Assembly: GCF_964204645.1 (NCBI RefSeq) | Contig: NC_134030.1 | Span: 535,855-599,854 of the forward strand | Direction of reading: 5' to 3' | From: Tubulanus polymorphus | Lineage: Eukaryota > Nemertea > Palaeonemertea > Tubulaniformes > Tubulanidae | Length of the DNA: 64,000 nt | Part shown: positions 46,458-61,400 of the stretch, one piece after another | Layout of the letters: every line of letters begins with the position of its first letter | Numbering within the stretch: position 1 is the first letter of the stretch | Notes under the pieces: model-generated | What the model saw: the letters and a program-made list of their open reading frames with translations, nothing else | Database searches by the model: none | What the model was told of the DNA's origin: nothing | Program-made: the position numbers and the translations under genes

Positions 46458-49400
46458 ATGTTGAATATGGCGAACTCAGCGGATCCTTTGGATCAGGATT
46501 TAGGCAACAAATCCGCTTTCATGGAAATTCAACAGCAAACGATGGCGCCGAGCATGTCGCATTCTCACTATATCAGATACCCGAATCAACATCCGCAACA
46601 CGATGGATTTGGGGGGCCTCAACATCAGCGACATTTAGGATACTTTCCGATGAACGCCATGTCACCGACGTCCTATACACCGCCTGGGCACCACCATTTC
46701 GGAATGTCCTACCAGCCGTGTACTACCAGTCCACCAAGAGATGGTAAGTTTGAAAACAAAAAATCTTCTTGAACTATTAGAACTTTTGTATATTATATAG
46801 AGAATCCTGTAATGATCACTAAAATGATATTAAGTCTGAAATGTTTCCGTTGAGCTAGTGTAGTCTGTTCAACGTTTCAATTTCATCCTAAAAGTCATCT
46901 TCAGGAATACTAGTTACAACTTTTATTCAGAACTTTTATTTTATCTGATGATTCGCTAAATGCTGCTAAAATATGGCTTAGAAATCCGTGTAACTTTCAC
47001 AATAATTACTGAGACCAGTTTCACAATCGCGACTTAAGTAAAAAAGTGGTCTTAAAATGTTAAGACTGGTCTTATATTGTTAGATTCACCATAGATTTAA
47101 GACTGGTCTTAAAACAAAGCCATCATTGTTCAACTGTCCCCCAGGATTAACTCATAAAGCTAGTAATATAATATCTGTTAACTTCACCAGAACTTTGGAA
47201 CTGGTTTCAAAACTTTGAAACTGGTTCAGTTCCGTTAAAAAGTATAATAACTCCTAAATCGATATGTGTCAAATATCGAATTGACGAAGAAATAAGTTTT
47301 GAAAGTTTTAAACCTTTTTCCCCTTGAAACCGACTCGCGTAGAATTCCGAGACTAGAGCGGAATTCGGAAAAAAACCACGAACAGAAAATTGTCTTCCTT
47401 GTTCCCCGAAATTCGGAAAGTTGTTTTTTTCCCGATTTGATAAGATAAACACGCTAGCTAAAAACTGCGGCAGCTCAAATCTAAATAGATAGAAAAATAA
47501 TGCGTAAAACCATAAGATATATATCAACGTTTAGATGATTAATATCGCTAATGATAATCGTAATAATTTCAGATATATCAATAATTGAATAAAACGGCAT
47601 CGAAATTGAGATCAAAATCGAAAAATAGAAATAAACAGGAATTAAAATCGACACAGTTAAAAATATTGAACGTGTGTGAAAGTTTTTCGTAAAATTCAAA
47701 AATAATAAAAATAAAGAAATCGTGCAAAGAACTCGTTTTAAAAATGAGCGCGCTATTCATACATACATACCTGTATATCAGCGATAATCCAACGGGAATA
47801 TAATTAATCCAATAATAATAATAGTAATAAACCGATAATCCTCTAGAGACCGAAAGTCGCACAATAAACGAATTATTTATCGCCGTCGTTTTTCCAACTG
47901 AGAAATTTATAACTTCCTTCCGTTTATCGTAATATTTCTACAGGTGCCCGCGCGCAGGTGCCCGCGCCGTTAAAATATTGTAATAATAATCCAGATAATA
48001 ATCCGTTAATTAATTGTTTAATTTGTTAATTGTTTTTTTTTGTCGCAGATAAATCGATGGTGGAAGAACAACTGCGCATGAACGGGAAGGGTAAAAAAAT
48101 GCGCAAACCCAGAACGATATATTCGTCGTTACAACTTCAACAGCTGAACCGTCGATTTCAGAGGACTCAGTACCTGGCTTTACCGGAACGAGCCGAACTG
48201 GCAGCTGCACTAGGACTGACACAAACTCAGGTACGGGTCGTATAAATATAACCAGTCATTATTACCTCAAATTCCAGCAGCAGCAGCAACAGCAGTTACA
48301 GTAGTTGATTGAGCTCAAATCGGCTGGAATTAAAATCATCTGATTGTCTGTCATTAGGTGATAGCGCGTGCGCTGAAAACTATCAGTTAAGGCGCTGACA
48401 GTGAATTTAGACCTATCTTCAATAGTTATACCTAATTTACTACGGAGTAACAGCCGCTACCGCTGCTGCTGCTGCTGCTGCTGCCGCTGCAGGCTTCGCT
48501 AACAAATTACGAACTATTTCACGTAAAATTGATGCCTCGTCCCCATTTATTATAAAAGTAAACAATCATTTTTGTTAATTAAGCGGTTGTGTTTTTCTAG
48601 TTTATACCGGGGTTTGATTATAGGGGGCGGGGGTGAGAGAAGGGGGGATCTCGAGACCGTCACTGGTGACGTCGTAATTTCAGTTATTTCGTCGCCTGTA
48701 ATTTCGCTAAAATAAGGACTCGTCGAACTTCCGGAAAAGTGGAAATTACGGCGTAATTTCGGCTGATAAATTGCTAGGTTTTCTTCGCCGGTAGAAAACG
48801 TCAGATTCTCGTCTGACGGTAATCAGAGGCAATATAACATAATAATACCGTCGATAGGAGGGTAATCTGGTGGATGATTACAGGCTGATTACAGGTCTAA
48901 TGGACCAGTAACATACAACGTGTGGATCGTCCCAGCATCTCATTATTCAGTCATCATCTTCTGGTGAAGGGGGATCACACAGCGCACCCCCTCCCCTCCC
49001 CTCACCCCGATAAAGGTCCCCTACCGTCTTATCTTCAAGCTATATCGTGATGTCCATAAATCAAAATCACCAGAAATCTATTCTGCTGAATTTTGTTTTT
49101 CTTTTAAAAATTTTTAGAACTAAATCATTTTAAATAATTTCGATTCCAAAATTTTTAACGTTTCATTTTTAGAAAAATATTTCACCAATTTCGATAAGTC
49201 TTATTTAGCGGATGAGGTTTTAGGGCTAATTTACACGTCTAAAAGTTCGAGCAGATTTAAACAGATTATCACAGTCAAAAACGAACTGATCTCTTGGGAG
49301 TAATTTAACGAACGTAAACATTTTCCCATGTGTCGAGAGGTATAACCCTCAGTGTAATTATGACGGTCACCACGCCGTCTGTTTACAAGGAGGGACTCGT

Positions 49401-52400
49401 AAAGGAATATATATCACTGGCGCCGAGTCTTACGACAACTTTACAACTTGTTTTTGTTATTGAATTGAATGACACTGCACAAATGAGATTTTGTCTCTTC
49501 AGACTCGACCGCGTGAAACACGTATTAAAAACCGCAAATATTTCGTAGATTTTAGAGTTGGGGTCAGTTTACAGTGTCTATTTAATGGCTTCAATTTGAG
49601 ATTCGTGATGATAAAGACGTGTGTCTTTGGATCATTTTCGTTAAATTTGAAAATTATCATTTCCTAAATTTGTGGAGTTATAACTATATCGAAATTAATT
49701 TTTGTCGGTTAAATTTCACGGTTAGAATCAGGGTTATTATCAAGAGTAATTAGACTTTTTTTCAACAAATCACATAATTTATAAAATAGGTCTTGCATTG
49801 CAGATTCTTAGTCAATATGAAATTCTTCGTTTATTTCAATTTAGGAAAAACCTCCGAAATGAATATGAAATTTGTCAGATATAGAACTATTTTGATATAT
49901 CGAATATGCCCTAATATGATATATCGGATCGGATAGTGATATATCAGATATAGTAATAGCCGGTGTTGTTGGTATAAAATGTTCACCCCAGTTAACAGTA
50001 AAAGTTGGACGGATAATTCTCAATGTGAACAGAATCATTATTAGCAGTTTATACCCCTGTCATAGTATTGATTTATCCTACAGTAGTGTATAGAGTGTTA
50101 AAGGACGACGGTTAATTTCTATTTAAACTGTTTGAATTATAAATGATATTGTCACTACTGGCGATCACCGAGTCTCCTATCGCCACTCACCTCACTCCTC
50201 CGAGAATACTAATTTAATCATGATCGCCAATAATGTCGTTAAATGATTGGATTTGAATTATTTAACCCGATGATTTTGCGTGCGCACGCGCGCCCGTACT
50301 ACAGTACCCGGTAGTAGTTCAGCCTGATGTCGTCGAAATCCCGGGGTCGCGATCGCACCCGTCTATATCCGGGTATTCCGTTGTCCCCATCACCGCGTAC
50401 TTCCGGCATCAACGGTTCTCATTGTTGCGAAGACGCGCCGACGATTCAAAATCCTGTCGGTTTTTTTTGCGTATTGTTTCCCAGCCTTTGATGGAGTTAT
50501 AAATGAAGTATTTATTCATATATTAAAAATCCTAATAACTTGGCAAAAACGGGCTTAGGATACGATTCTAAACTTCCTGGTGACGCGATTCTCAGAAACA
50601 CGAATTCCCAGCCGGGAAGATATATAGGCCTACATATATTTTCACTTTGTTCGTCTGAATTTTCCTTTTTTCTAAATGGCGGTGGGTCTCAGGTGCTGGT
50701 TGTCTGATGCGGGTATTTTGAGTACTGTCTCCTACAGTTTGTTGCTTTCATCCTTTCATTATGGATAAAAACCAGCCTTTTGTTTGCGCAGTTCGCGCTG
50801 AGTGAATGGACGATTTTTAGAATTTGGATTATATTATTATCATCATTTTGTGTGTGTGTCTGCGCTCAGTTCATCGTTACTTGTTGTTGTCAGTTGAGAG
50901 GAGATTTATATGATGGTACTAGTTGTATGACTTCCTGAAAAGGCTCCCTCGTGACACGGACGAACCGGCAGATCTCCTGATCACAGTCAACCTCTCGTGA
51001 TCTCCATCTTTCAAAATTAGAAAAATTGAATAATTCCAATGAAAGCAAAAAAAAACGTTTTGCAATTAAATTCAATAATCTTGTTTTTTAGTTTTTGTCC
51101 ACATTGAAAATATAAAGCAACCAATATCGATAACAATTAAAAATTGGGAATCTAACTTTTTCGGTCCATCCAGATCGAGATATAATTATAAATAAAAATG
51201 AGTAGGAATATTCGGATGAACAGGGAAATGTCGGCGTTTAATGATCACGCATATCTTATAATATTTCTCGCTGATTGGCGTTCAGTGTGCAGGAGGGGGG
51301 TAAGATGGTATATCGTATTTCACCGCATGTTCCCGGAGGCTGGCTGTAACATTCTCCGGTTACTGTGTGTTTAGAAGCTGCAGACGACACTCTCACACTC
51401 ATCGCTTCATTAATCAATCTATTCATATTTTATCAGTGACGATAAATATCCACTCAAATGCTGTAGAGTGCAGTAGAATACCTGAAATATCTGAATACAG
51501 TTCCACAGTGAGTGGATCCAGTTCCACAGTTCAGGGCACAGTTCCACACTCACTGCACTCAGTTCCACAATAACTGTACCCAGTTCTGCAGTTGAGGACC
51601 CAGTTCCACACTTAGTGGACTCAGTTCTACGGTTACTGGGATCAGTTCCACAGTTCTGGACCCAGTCCCACACTGAGCTCAGTTCTGCAGTTATGAACCA
51701 AGTTCCACAGTTCTGGATCCAGTTCCACAGTTCTGGACCCAGTTCCACAGTTCTGTACCCACTTCCACAGTTCTGGATCCACTTCCACAGTGTTGTGAAT
51801 TCAGTCTTTCAATAAATATTTCAATTAAGTCCATGTTTTACATGCATCTACACACACAGTATAAACACCGCAAATCGAGGTAACACTCAATAATTCAACA
51901 TAATGTGTCATTATTCTATTTCGGTATAATGATGTACTTTGATAGGAAACATTTTTGACAAATTATCAAAACAACATTTAATAGCGGAAAATAGCTGATT
52001 GAGTGTAATGTAATGTATAGTGAGATATAGCAGTGTCTGTACGTGTACTCCTGGTATAGCCAGCGTCGTTAAACCCTGTCATAAATATACTCCCCGAAAT
52101 AATACAATCTTGAATACTGATAAAATCTTTCGCGTCAAACCGTTGAATAGAAAACGCCTAAAAATGGCGGACGCTTCGACAATGTAACGCGTCACGACGT
52201 ATTGAAATCATGGAGATCTTATCGGACCAGGAATTCACGTCTAAAAGTAGAATTAATCAGATATATATTTACATAATAATAGCGAAAATGAACTTAGATT
52301 TTCTTTATGTCCGACAAGACAAGGTCGTCGTACGCTACATCGAGTCAGAGGGAACTGACTATACACACCTGGGTTTAACAGGGATATTGTAGGATTTGGC

Positions 52401-55400
52401 GGGTGGCAATCAAGGAAATTTGGTTTTATTTTGGCGAAAAAAAAGTTATTCTTGAAATTAGATTTATATAATGTAAAATCCCTGCACACCAAGAATAAAA
52501 AGAGTCTGAAATGTTTCCTTGAGCTAGTGTAGTTTATTTCAACATTTCGACTATATCCTAATAGTCATCTTCAGGAATACTGTATTCCTCGAGCTAGTGT
52601 AGTTTATTCAACGTTTCGACTATATCCTAATAGTCATCTTCAGGAATACTGTATTCCTTGAGCTAGTGTAGTTTATTCAACATTTCGACTATATCCTAAT
52701 AGTCATCTTCAGGAATACTGTATTCCTTGAGCTAGTGTAGTTTATTCAACGTTTCGACTTTATCCTAATAGTCATCTTCAGGAATACAGTATTCCTTGAG
52801 CTAGTGTAGTTTATTCAACATTTCGACTATATCCTAATAGTCATCTTCAGGAATACTGTATTCCTCGAGCTAGTGTAGTTTATTCAACATTTCGACTATA
52901 TCCTAATAGTCATCTTCAGGAATACAGTATTCCTTGAGCTAGTGTAGTTTATTTCAACATTTCGACTATATCCTGATATTCATCTTCAGGAATACAGGCC
53001 TATCTGACTATTCAGTATTCGTGAAGACGACTATTAGGATATAGTCGAAACCTTTTTTTATAATTCTCAATAGGCAGGGATTTTTTACAACACAGAGTAT
53101 TTCATCGATGGTTAAGTTACGCATTCACGAATATCTTTCTAGGATTCAAGATTTTTTTCCCGATAAAATTATATTTTATTTTTTCGAAAAAATATCGTAT
53201 CGTCAACATGTACTTAATATGTAACTCAAACGAATAAGGTTCACAATATTTCGAATAAGAACCGTCGCTGGACGCGTCGCGGTTTGTTTCATTATTAGAG
53301 CGCAGGAACGTTAATAAGAAATGAACGCGGTCGCCGCATAATCAGTTCGTCGTTTCATCACACATCTGTTGAAACCCTGCGTAGTTTGTATGAAGACTTA
53401 TCAGCAGGATTCCCCGTCAATTTACAATTTGTAACTAATAAAAATAATTGCTACGCTTTTCTGAATTTGAAGTCAGTCGCAATATTTTTGTTATAATGAT
53501 TATTGTGTGTGTTTGATTGTTGTAACTGCGCTCATTATTGCGTCGCACGGAAATAAGAATAAAAGAATTCTCGATTCGTTAATTGGCTGCAACAGGTGCT
53601 AGAACGTTAAACACGTGACCGGATTTAAACAAATCACCGAGCGTTACGAGTGTTATTTGAATTGTTGAATTATTTATAGGTAAATCGATAAATGTAAACA
53701 GTGATTTAAAATATCAACTGACTCGTTTTCTATTGTGTCCATAGATACGTTATACGTTTTATATTTATTATGCTAGCGGTTTTTAGTGGGTTTTTATTGG
53801 AAAATGGGAATTAGTTTAGTAAAAATAGTAATTTTAGATAAAAAGAGCTTCGATTAGGATCGGACTTTGTTTTTTAATGTTAGAGTAGGCCATGAATAAT
53901 CACATTACTGAAGTCATCTCTATTTTTGACGCCCGAGAATGTGTTATCTAGTTAAACTTACTGAGTGTAAGTCATTAGTTGGGAAAGAAGTCACATCACT
54001 GAAGTCATCTTTATTCCAAGAATAGCCTCAAGAATTTGTATTTCATAGTCACATTTTTCAAGTGCAAGTCGTCATCTGGAAAAGTCATCAACATGAAATT
54101 AGAGTATTTGACAGGTTAGGTTTCGAGGGAAGAGGGAGAGAGAAGGGAGAGAGAGAGAAAGAGAGAGAAGGGAGAAGGGACAGTGAGAGAAGTGACAGAG
54201 AGAGAGAGAGAGAGGAAGAGCCGGCTGCCTTGAGTGAATAGGACCAACAGATTTTTATATACGCGTATGTTCCGGGAGAGCACTGGCGTCGCGTCGAATC
54301 GGGCAGAAAGACACTCTCGTCTGCTCAATGCGTCCCACAACGCTATAATTAATGGGTAGACGTTGTGGGGTAGTTTGTTCGGGCCTACTGACAAGGAACC
54401 GTGATTCATTGTACCTTTCGCGTTTAATAGACTCGCTACAGATTAACAATTCGCAGTTGGCGACGGGGGCGGTACCGGCCACGACATATTGGGTTCCATT
54501 CCGACTTACTCTGAATCGGCACTTTTATAAGGCTTCTCTCTCTCTCTCTCTCTCTCGCCCTGCATTGGGACACATGATGGTGATGGTGGTGACGGGTTGA
54601 AATCACTACGAACCAGGAAGATGAGAATGACAAAACAAAATAACAGAAAATGCGGGCAACTACACTGGTCCTATCTATATATTATATTCATATATATCAA
54701 GCATGACGTACACATATATGGAGAGAAAATTATATGAAATTATTACTGATAGAAAAATTAGCCTAATAATTGAATCGAAATATTGCGCGATGGTTTAGCA
54801 CCGAAACTTCACCGACCGTTCGCTACATTTGGCGCTGAAATACAAAACACCGCAAATGTGCGCATTCATCGCGTTGTTATATTATGTTTATTCGTTTTTC
54901 TGTTTGTGTGGTGGAAATATTATGTCCGTTTTCATCTTTTGTAAACTTCAATCGTAGCCTAAATATATGTATAACTTACCAGACATAAGCAACAACTACC
55001 ATATCAAAGAAATGAAATTTATTTATTGAGATTTAGAATCAAAATCGACGTTGCGAATTTCAGAGAGATGCGAAGAAATAAATAAGGGGTATATTGATGG
55101 AGGAGAAGCCATTTGAATAGATCTTTTATTTATAATTTTTTTTCTATAATTCACACTCAGTTCTTTTAAATAATAATTCTATAATTCGGGCGTCGATAAA
55201 CTATCTGTGTAAACTCGCGCGAGAGCGCGGTTTATAACACATTGTTGTAGAATGTGACGTAGCGTTTTAACTAAATCTAAGGAGTAAAATATGAAACCCG
55301 GCAATTATCATCAATTATCTTACAGCGGATTCGGTTGCCTTGGAGAATCTATCTTACATCAATAAGGCCACCTCGCGTACGCATATACGACGGATATTTC

Positions 55401-58400
55401 AAAAGAGAACCCTGGGTTCATTGCGCACCAGAACTACTAAAATTACTTATTGATTGAAAGAACTTAGATATTATATATATATATATATCCATATATACAT
55501 ATATTGAATGTTTATGGAACAGAGTGTAATATGTAGTATTTTGAGTAGAGATGAATACTGTGAAACTTGAATCATTTCTAACTTTATTCATGAGGATTAA
55601 TTGAATTCTATCCTATGAGGATGTGAAATTAATGGTGTCAATAAGCACTGTCTGAGTCTGCGTTGTGTTGCTCCAACAAAAAGGAAAAAAATGATTCAAG
55701 CCTGATTTATTTCCTTGAGCTAATATTCTATTCGAGGTTTCGACTGTATCCTGAAATAGTCATAATCATCTTCAGGAATACATAATTTAGATTAATGGAA
55801 TACTTAAAAGTTAAATTCCTGTAGATGACTATTAGGATAAAGTCGAAACGTTAAATAAACTACACTAGCTCAAGGAATACAGTATTCCTGAAGATGACTA
55901 TTAGGATAAAGTCGAAACGTTAAATAAACTACACTAGCTCAAGGAATACAGTATTCCTGAAGATGACTATTAGGATAAAGTCGAAACGTTAAATAAACTA
56001 CACTAGCTCAAGGAATACAGTATTCCTGAAGATGACTATTAGGATATAGTCGAAACGTTGAATAAACTACACTAGCTCAAGGAATACAGTATTCCTGAAG
56101 ATGACTATTAGGATATAGTCGAAACGTTGAATAAACTACACTAGCTCAAGGAATACAGTATTCCTGAAGATGACTATTAGGATAAAGTCGAAACGTTAAA
56201 TAAACTACACTAGCTCAAGGAATACAGTATTCCTGAAGATGACTATTAGGATATAGTCGAAACGTTGAATAAACTACATTAGCTCAAGGAATACAGTATT
56301 CCTGAAGATGACTATTAGGATATAGTCGAAACGTTGAATAAACTACACTAGCTCAAGGAATACAGTATTCCTGAAGATGACTATTAGGATATAGTCGAAA
56401 CGTTGAATAAACTACACTAGCTCAAGGAATACAGTATTCCTGAAGATGACTGCTAGGATATAGTTGAAACGTTGAATAAACTACACTAGCTCAAGGAATA
56501 CAGTATTCCTGAAGATGACTATTAGGATATAGTCGAAACGTTGAATAAACTACACTAGCTCAAGGAATACAGTATTCCTGAAGATGACTATTAGGATAAA
56601 GTCGAAACGTTGAATAAACTACACTAGCTCAAGGAATACAGTATTCCTGAAGATGACTATTAGGATAAAGTCGAAACGTTGAATAAACTACACTAGCTCA
56701 AGGAATACAGCATTCCGGAAAATGACTATTAGGATAAAGTCGAAACGTTGAATAAACTACACTAGCTCAAGGAATACAGTATTCCTGAAGATGACTATTA
56801 GGATAAAGTCGAAACGTTGAATAAACTACACTAGCTCAAGGAATACAGTATTCCTGAAGATGACTATTAGGATAAAGTCGAAACGTTGAATAAACTACAC
56901 TAGCTCAAGGAATACAGTATTCCTGAAGATGACTATTAGGATAAAGTCGAAACGTTGAATAAACTACACTAGCTCAAGGAATACAGTATTCCTGAAGATG
57001 ACTATTAGGATAAAGTCGAAACGTTGAATAAACTACACTAGCTCAAGGAAACATTTCAGACTCGTTTTATCAATTTTTAGTGTGCAGGGATTTTATATAT
57101 CAAAATCAAATATTAGTGCTTGGATGTGAGTTCCGTTATATCAAAATGATTCATCAGAAATCGAAATAGAACACCGTGAAATATCTTCCTTATTGCAGCT
57201 ACATATTCAGATATTTGAATTGTTTAATATAGTTTATAACAATGCCGTATACGACAGAGTTCAACAGTTTAAATTGTTGTAGATTTGAATCGAGATAACG
57301 TCTGTCAGTCGGGCTCCATCACGTGACCAGTCTCGCCGGTGAAATGAACAACAATTTGAATATTGTCTCTAACTTTGATGTCGTTAATGAAATAATATAA
57401 AAATGCACGTTTTAATCCAATTCGATTAATATTAATAATAATAATAATAATAATAATAGATATTAGAAATTCGAATTAATGATATTTGGAATTATCACGT
57501 GGTAAGATTTAGGAAATTGAGTCGCCGTTTCAAGTCAGTGTTTATATTATAAAAGAGTAAATTATCTAATTAGGTTTGAAGTTGATTTGATTGTTAGATT
57601 GGACGCAGTGTGCGCTGTGTGCGCGCTGTGTGCGCGCAGTGTGCGCTGTGGTTGTCAGTGCCTTTTGCATTCATTAATCAATTTAGAATCCTGAAATCAA
57701 AATCTAAGATAGTAAAGTAACGGTGGCTGGCTAGTCGAAAATGTATATTATGCCTGGATGGGGGATGTGTGGAGTATGGTGCATAGGTACCAGGGGGTCA
57801 AAGTTGGTTAGAGTAAACTTCTGAGCAACACTTTTCTTCGAAATTTTTGAAATCCTGGTTTAGGCCGAGAAGATTTTAGGTTTAAGATTGTGCCAACTCG
57901 CGGGTTTAACCGATTGTTATATGTAGGATTCGTATACGAATCGATTCTTATATATCAATGAGATAAAATCTTAAAATCCCGAAGCCATCGCGATCTTATC
58001 GTCGCAACACCGCGGCGACGGGACGGAAGTGCATTGTTGGGTTTTTGTTCCGCTATTGGTCATTTAGCTATCGTCACCCGTTGAAGCCATAGAGAGAAGT
58101 GTCGGCTGAACGGACTGGTGACGTTTTCAATGTCACTATTATTAGAACGCTCGGCTGTCCGTATAGAAATCTATTGAAACGTAACGTTAAAACCTCTTGA
58201 CTGGTTGGCGCTCATAGAGAAACTCATTCAAAAACTAACTTATTCTTTAGTTACAACAGATGAGATGTGTCTAGCGTGGCTAGAATACGAGAAAACGCCC
58301 TCTACAACAGCTAACAATACCAGCGCAACAATGGACAACAAGTCCCGGTAAAATATCGAGTCGAATTCAAATAAATAATCGTCGTCTATAGTAGAAAAAA

Positions 58401-61400
58401 TTAGTCCCTCCAATAGATACCGGTCATCGAACCGTTTAATTTGAAAACATGAATAAATTAGCTGTATGCGAATTAGTCTATTTGACCGGTTCGGGTTCAG
58501 ATCCCGTCCCGAGTAGCTCGGAGCTGGATGGATGGACGTCCAATCAGGGGATGCCGTATTTCGGGAAATTATCCTCCAGCATCGGTCCGACAAACACGTG
58601 TCACGTGACCGCCTTAAACAAACTTTATCTTAGCGTACACGTTTACCGGAAACGGAAGCGTTATACCGCAGGACAGTGAGAGAAACGTTCAGAGAGAGGG
58701 CCGGGGTCCGCGCGCCGATTATCCCGCGGGATATGCGGGATTCTGTACAAAACGTAGCGGATTTGATGATACAGTCCCCGGGTGATGATACGGTCCCCGC
58801 GTGGTAGGCTATGTTTATCTCGACGGGGGGCAATTTCAACAATGAAAAACAAACTCGGTTTGAAATTGTGATTAAGAGGCGCCAGAAACAATGTCGGTTA
58901 ACGGATGTTGTAGTTTTCATAGGAGATGTTCGACCAGACCTCGATCGTCTGCGGGTAATAAACATCCATACACACAGCAGCAGCAGCAGCAGCGGCAGAG
59001 TCCGGCAACCTGTAATTACCGCGGTGTAAAATAAGACTCGAATTCTTTAGAGGTCTAAAATCAAACCCGCCACTCCACGCGTATATCTGCGCTCTATGCA
59101 TTGGTTGTATTTCTATAAGTGACGGTGAAAGAAAAGAATCCACAATCCACATTTATCTATTTATTATTATGCTTCAGGACCCAGTTCCACAGTCATGAGT
59201 TAGAGTTAAGTCTGGGTTAAAGTTAGTTAATTTTCAATGTTTTAACCCAGGGTCAAATCTTAACTCAGAACTGTGGAACTGGACCCAGAGCTACGTTTAC
59301 TATTGGAGCTCACAGATAGTCTTATTCTTGTACTCTTACTTATGCATTTATGTGACGTATAAACATTTTCAAAACTTTTCTAATTTAATCTGAAATAATT
59401 AAACTGATAAAATCATATCAAAACAGCTTTGAAAATGGTTACAGTTTTTTGAAAATTTAATATTTAATATGTGTTAAATCATTTCTGAATGTGACGCTTT
59501 TTGGACCGTGATATTTTGACCCCCTGGAGCGCCGTTCTTTAAAAATTTAAAAATATACCCTCACAAAAATCAATCGGATTTTTTTTTGTCGAACAAACTC
59601 TCACGAACTATTACGAAAATTACGCGCACGTCGTAATAGTTTCTATCAAACACTATCCATTGATACTGGAGACTCTCTCTCATCTCAGATCGCGTCGAGT
59701 GGTTTTCGATTTAACTATTCATCAGATATATTATCTGTATAGTATGTGCGTATATGAGTTGGTTTTGAGCTGAGGTTTTAGCCCGAGGCTGGTGAATAGT
59801 TTCAGCCAGTCAGAATGGATCGCGCGCCTGACTATTTTGTCGCCGGATTCCGAATGTATCTCGCGTGTCATATAATTATAGTTGGGAGTGTTTTTTTTTC
59901 TTTCTCGGTTAAAGCGACGATTTTTACACACTATATAGAGAAATCGATTTCGGGAATATTGTAGTCTTTGTTCGCAGTTTTACGGAGAGATATTCGAGAT
60001 TTTTGATCCAGTTTCACCGAATAGTTTGGTTTTCAGGTTTCAAAATAAACTTGAAATTATTTTCATATTTTACATATTGCACATTTCTTGATATTTATCA
60101 AGTTCAATAGAATTAATTGTAATGATGAATGAAGTTCAATCAACTTAGATACATTTAATAATAGTCCTTTTTAATGATACAAAATGTTTAAAGATGAAAA
60201 TATCATCCTTTTAGTCTCATTCCTTATTTTTAAATTAATTTTACTAAGTGTAAGTCATCATTTGGATAAGTCGTCACATTACTGAAGTCATCTTTATTTT
60301 TTAGTCTCAATTTGTATTTCTAATTCAATTTACTAAGTGTAAGTCATCATTTGGATAAGTCGTCACATTACTGAAGTCATATCTATTTTTTAGTCTCAAT
60401 TTGTATTTCTAATTCAATTTACTAAGTGTAAGTCATCATTTGGATAAGTCGTTACATTACTGAAGTCATCTCTATTTTTGAGTCTCAATTTGTATTTCTA
60501 ATTCAATTTACTAAGTGTAAGTCATCATTTGGATAAGTCGTCACATTACTGAAGTCATCTCTATTTTTGAGTCTCAATTTGTATTTCTAATTCAATTTAC
60601 TAAGTGTAAGTCATCATTTGGATAAGTCGTTACATTACTGAAGTCATCTCTATTTTTGAGTCTCAATTTGTATTTCTAATTCAATTTACTAAGTATAAGT
60701 TATCATTTGGATCAGTCGTCACATTACTGAAGTCATCTCTATTTTTGAGTCTCAATTTGTATTTCTAATTCAATTTACTAAGTGTAAGTCATCATTTGGA
60801 TAAGTCGTCACATTACTGAAGTCATCTCTATTTTTGAGTCTCAATTTGTATTTCTAATTCAATTTACTAAGTGTAAGTCATCATTTGGATAAGTCGTTAC
60901 ATTACTGAAGTCATCTCTTTTTTTGAGTCTCAATTTGTATTTCTAATTCAATTTACTAAGTATAAGTTATCATTTGGATCAGTCGTCACATTACTGAAGT
61001 CATCTCTATTTTTGAGTCTCAATTTGTATTTCTAATTCAATTTACTAAGTGTAAGTCATCATTTGGATAAGTCGTCACATTACTAAAATCATCTTTATTT
61101 TTGAGTCTCAATTTGTATTTCTAATTTAAATTGCCAGTGTTAGCCAGTATTTCTAGATAAGTCTGATACTGATATAAAACTTTATTTTCTAGTCCCAATT
61201 TCTATTTGCAATGTAATTAACCGCTGAAGTAGGTCGTTATTTGGATGCAATTCACTGTGTATATATTTTGAGCTGGTTTAGAAATTTATTGAGTTTCGCA
61301 GCGCGTTCGAGCTCAGGTGCGCACAGTATCAAACGCTTTTGTTTTCGAGTGTTTTGTTCATTTATTCATACGTACATGTAACACACCTGAGCCCCCGATG

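Noticed and set aside
58490-58520. tRNA B-box-like word GGTTCGGGTTCAGATCCCG
   Set aside because: No A box or cloverleaf around it. The same applies to similar words near 17697, 20171, 28925 and 35492.
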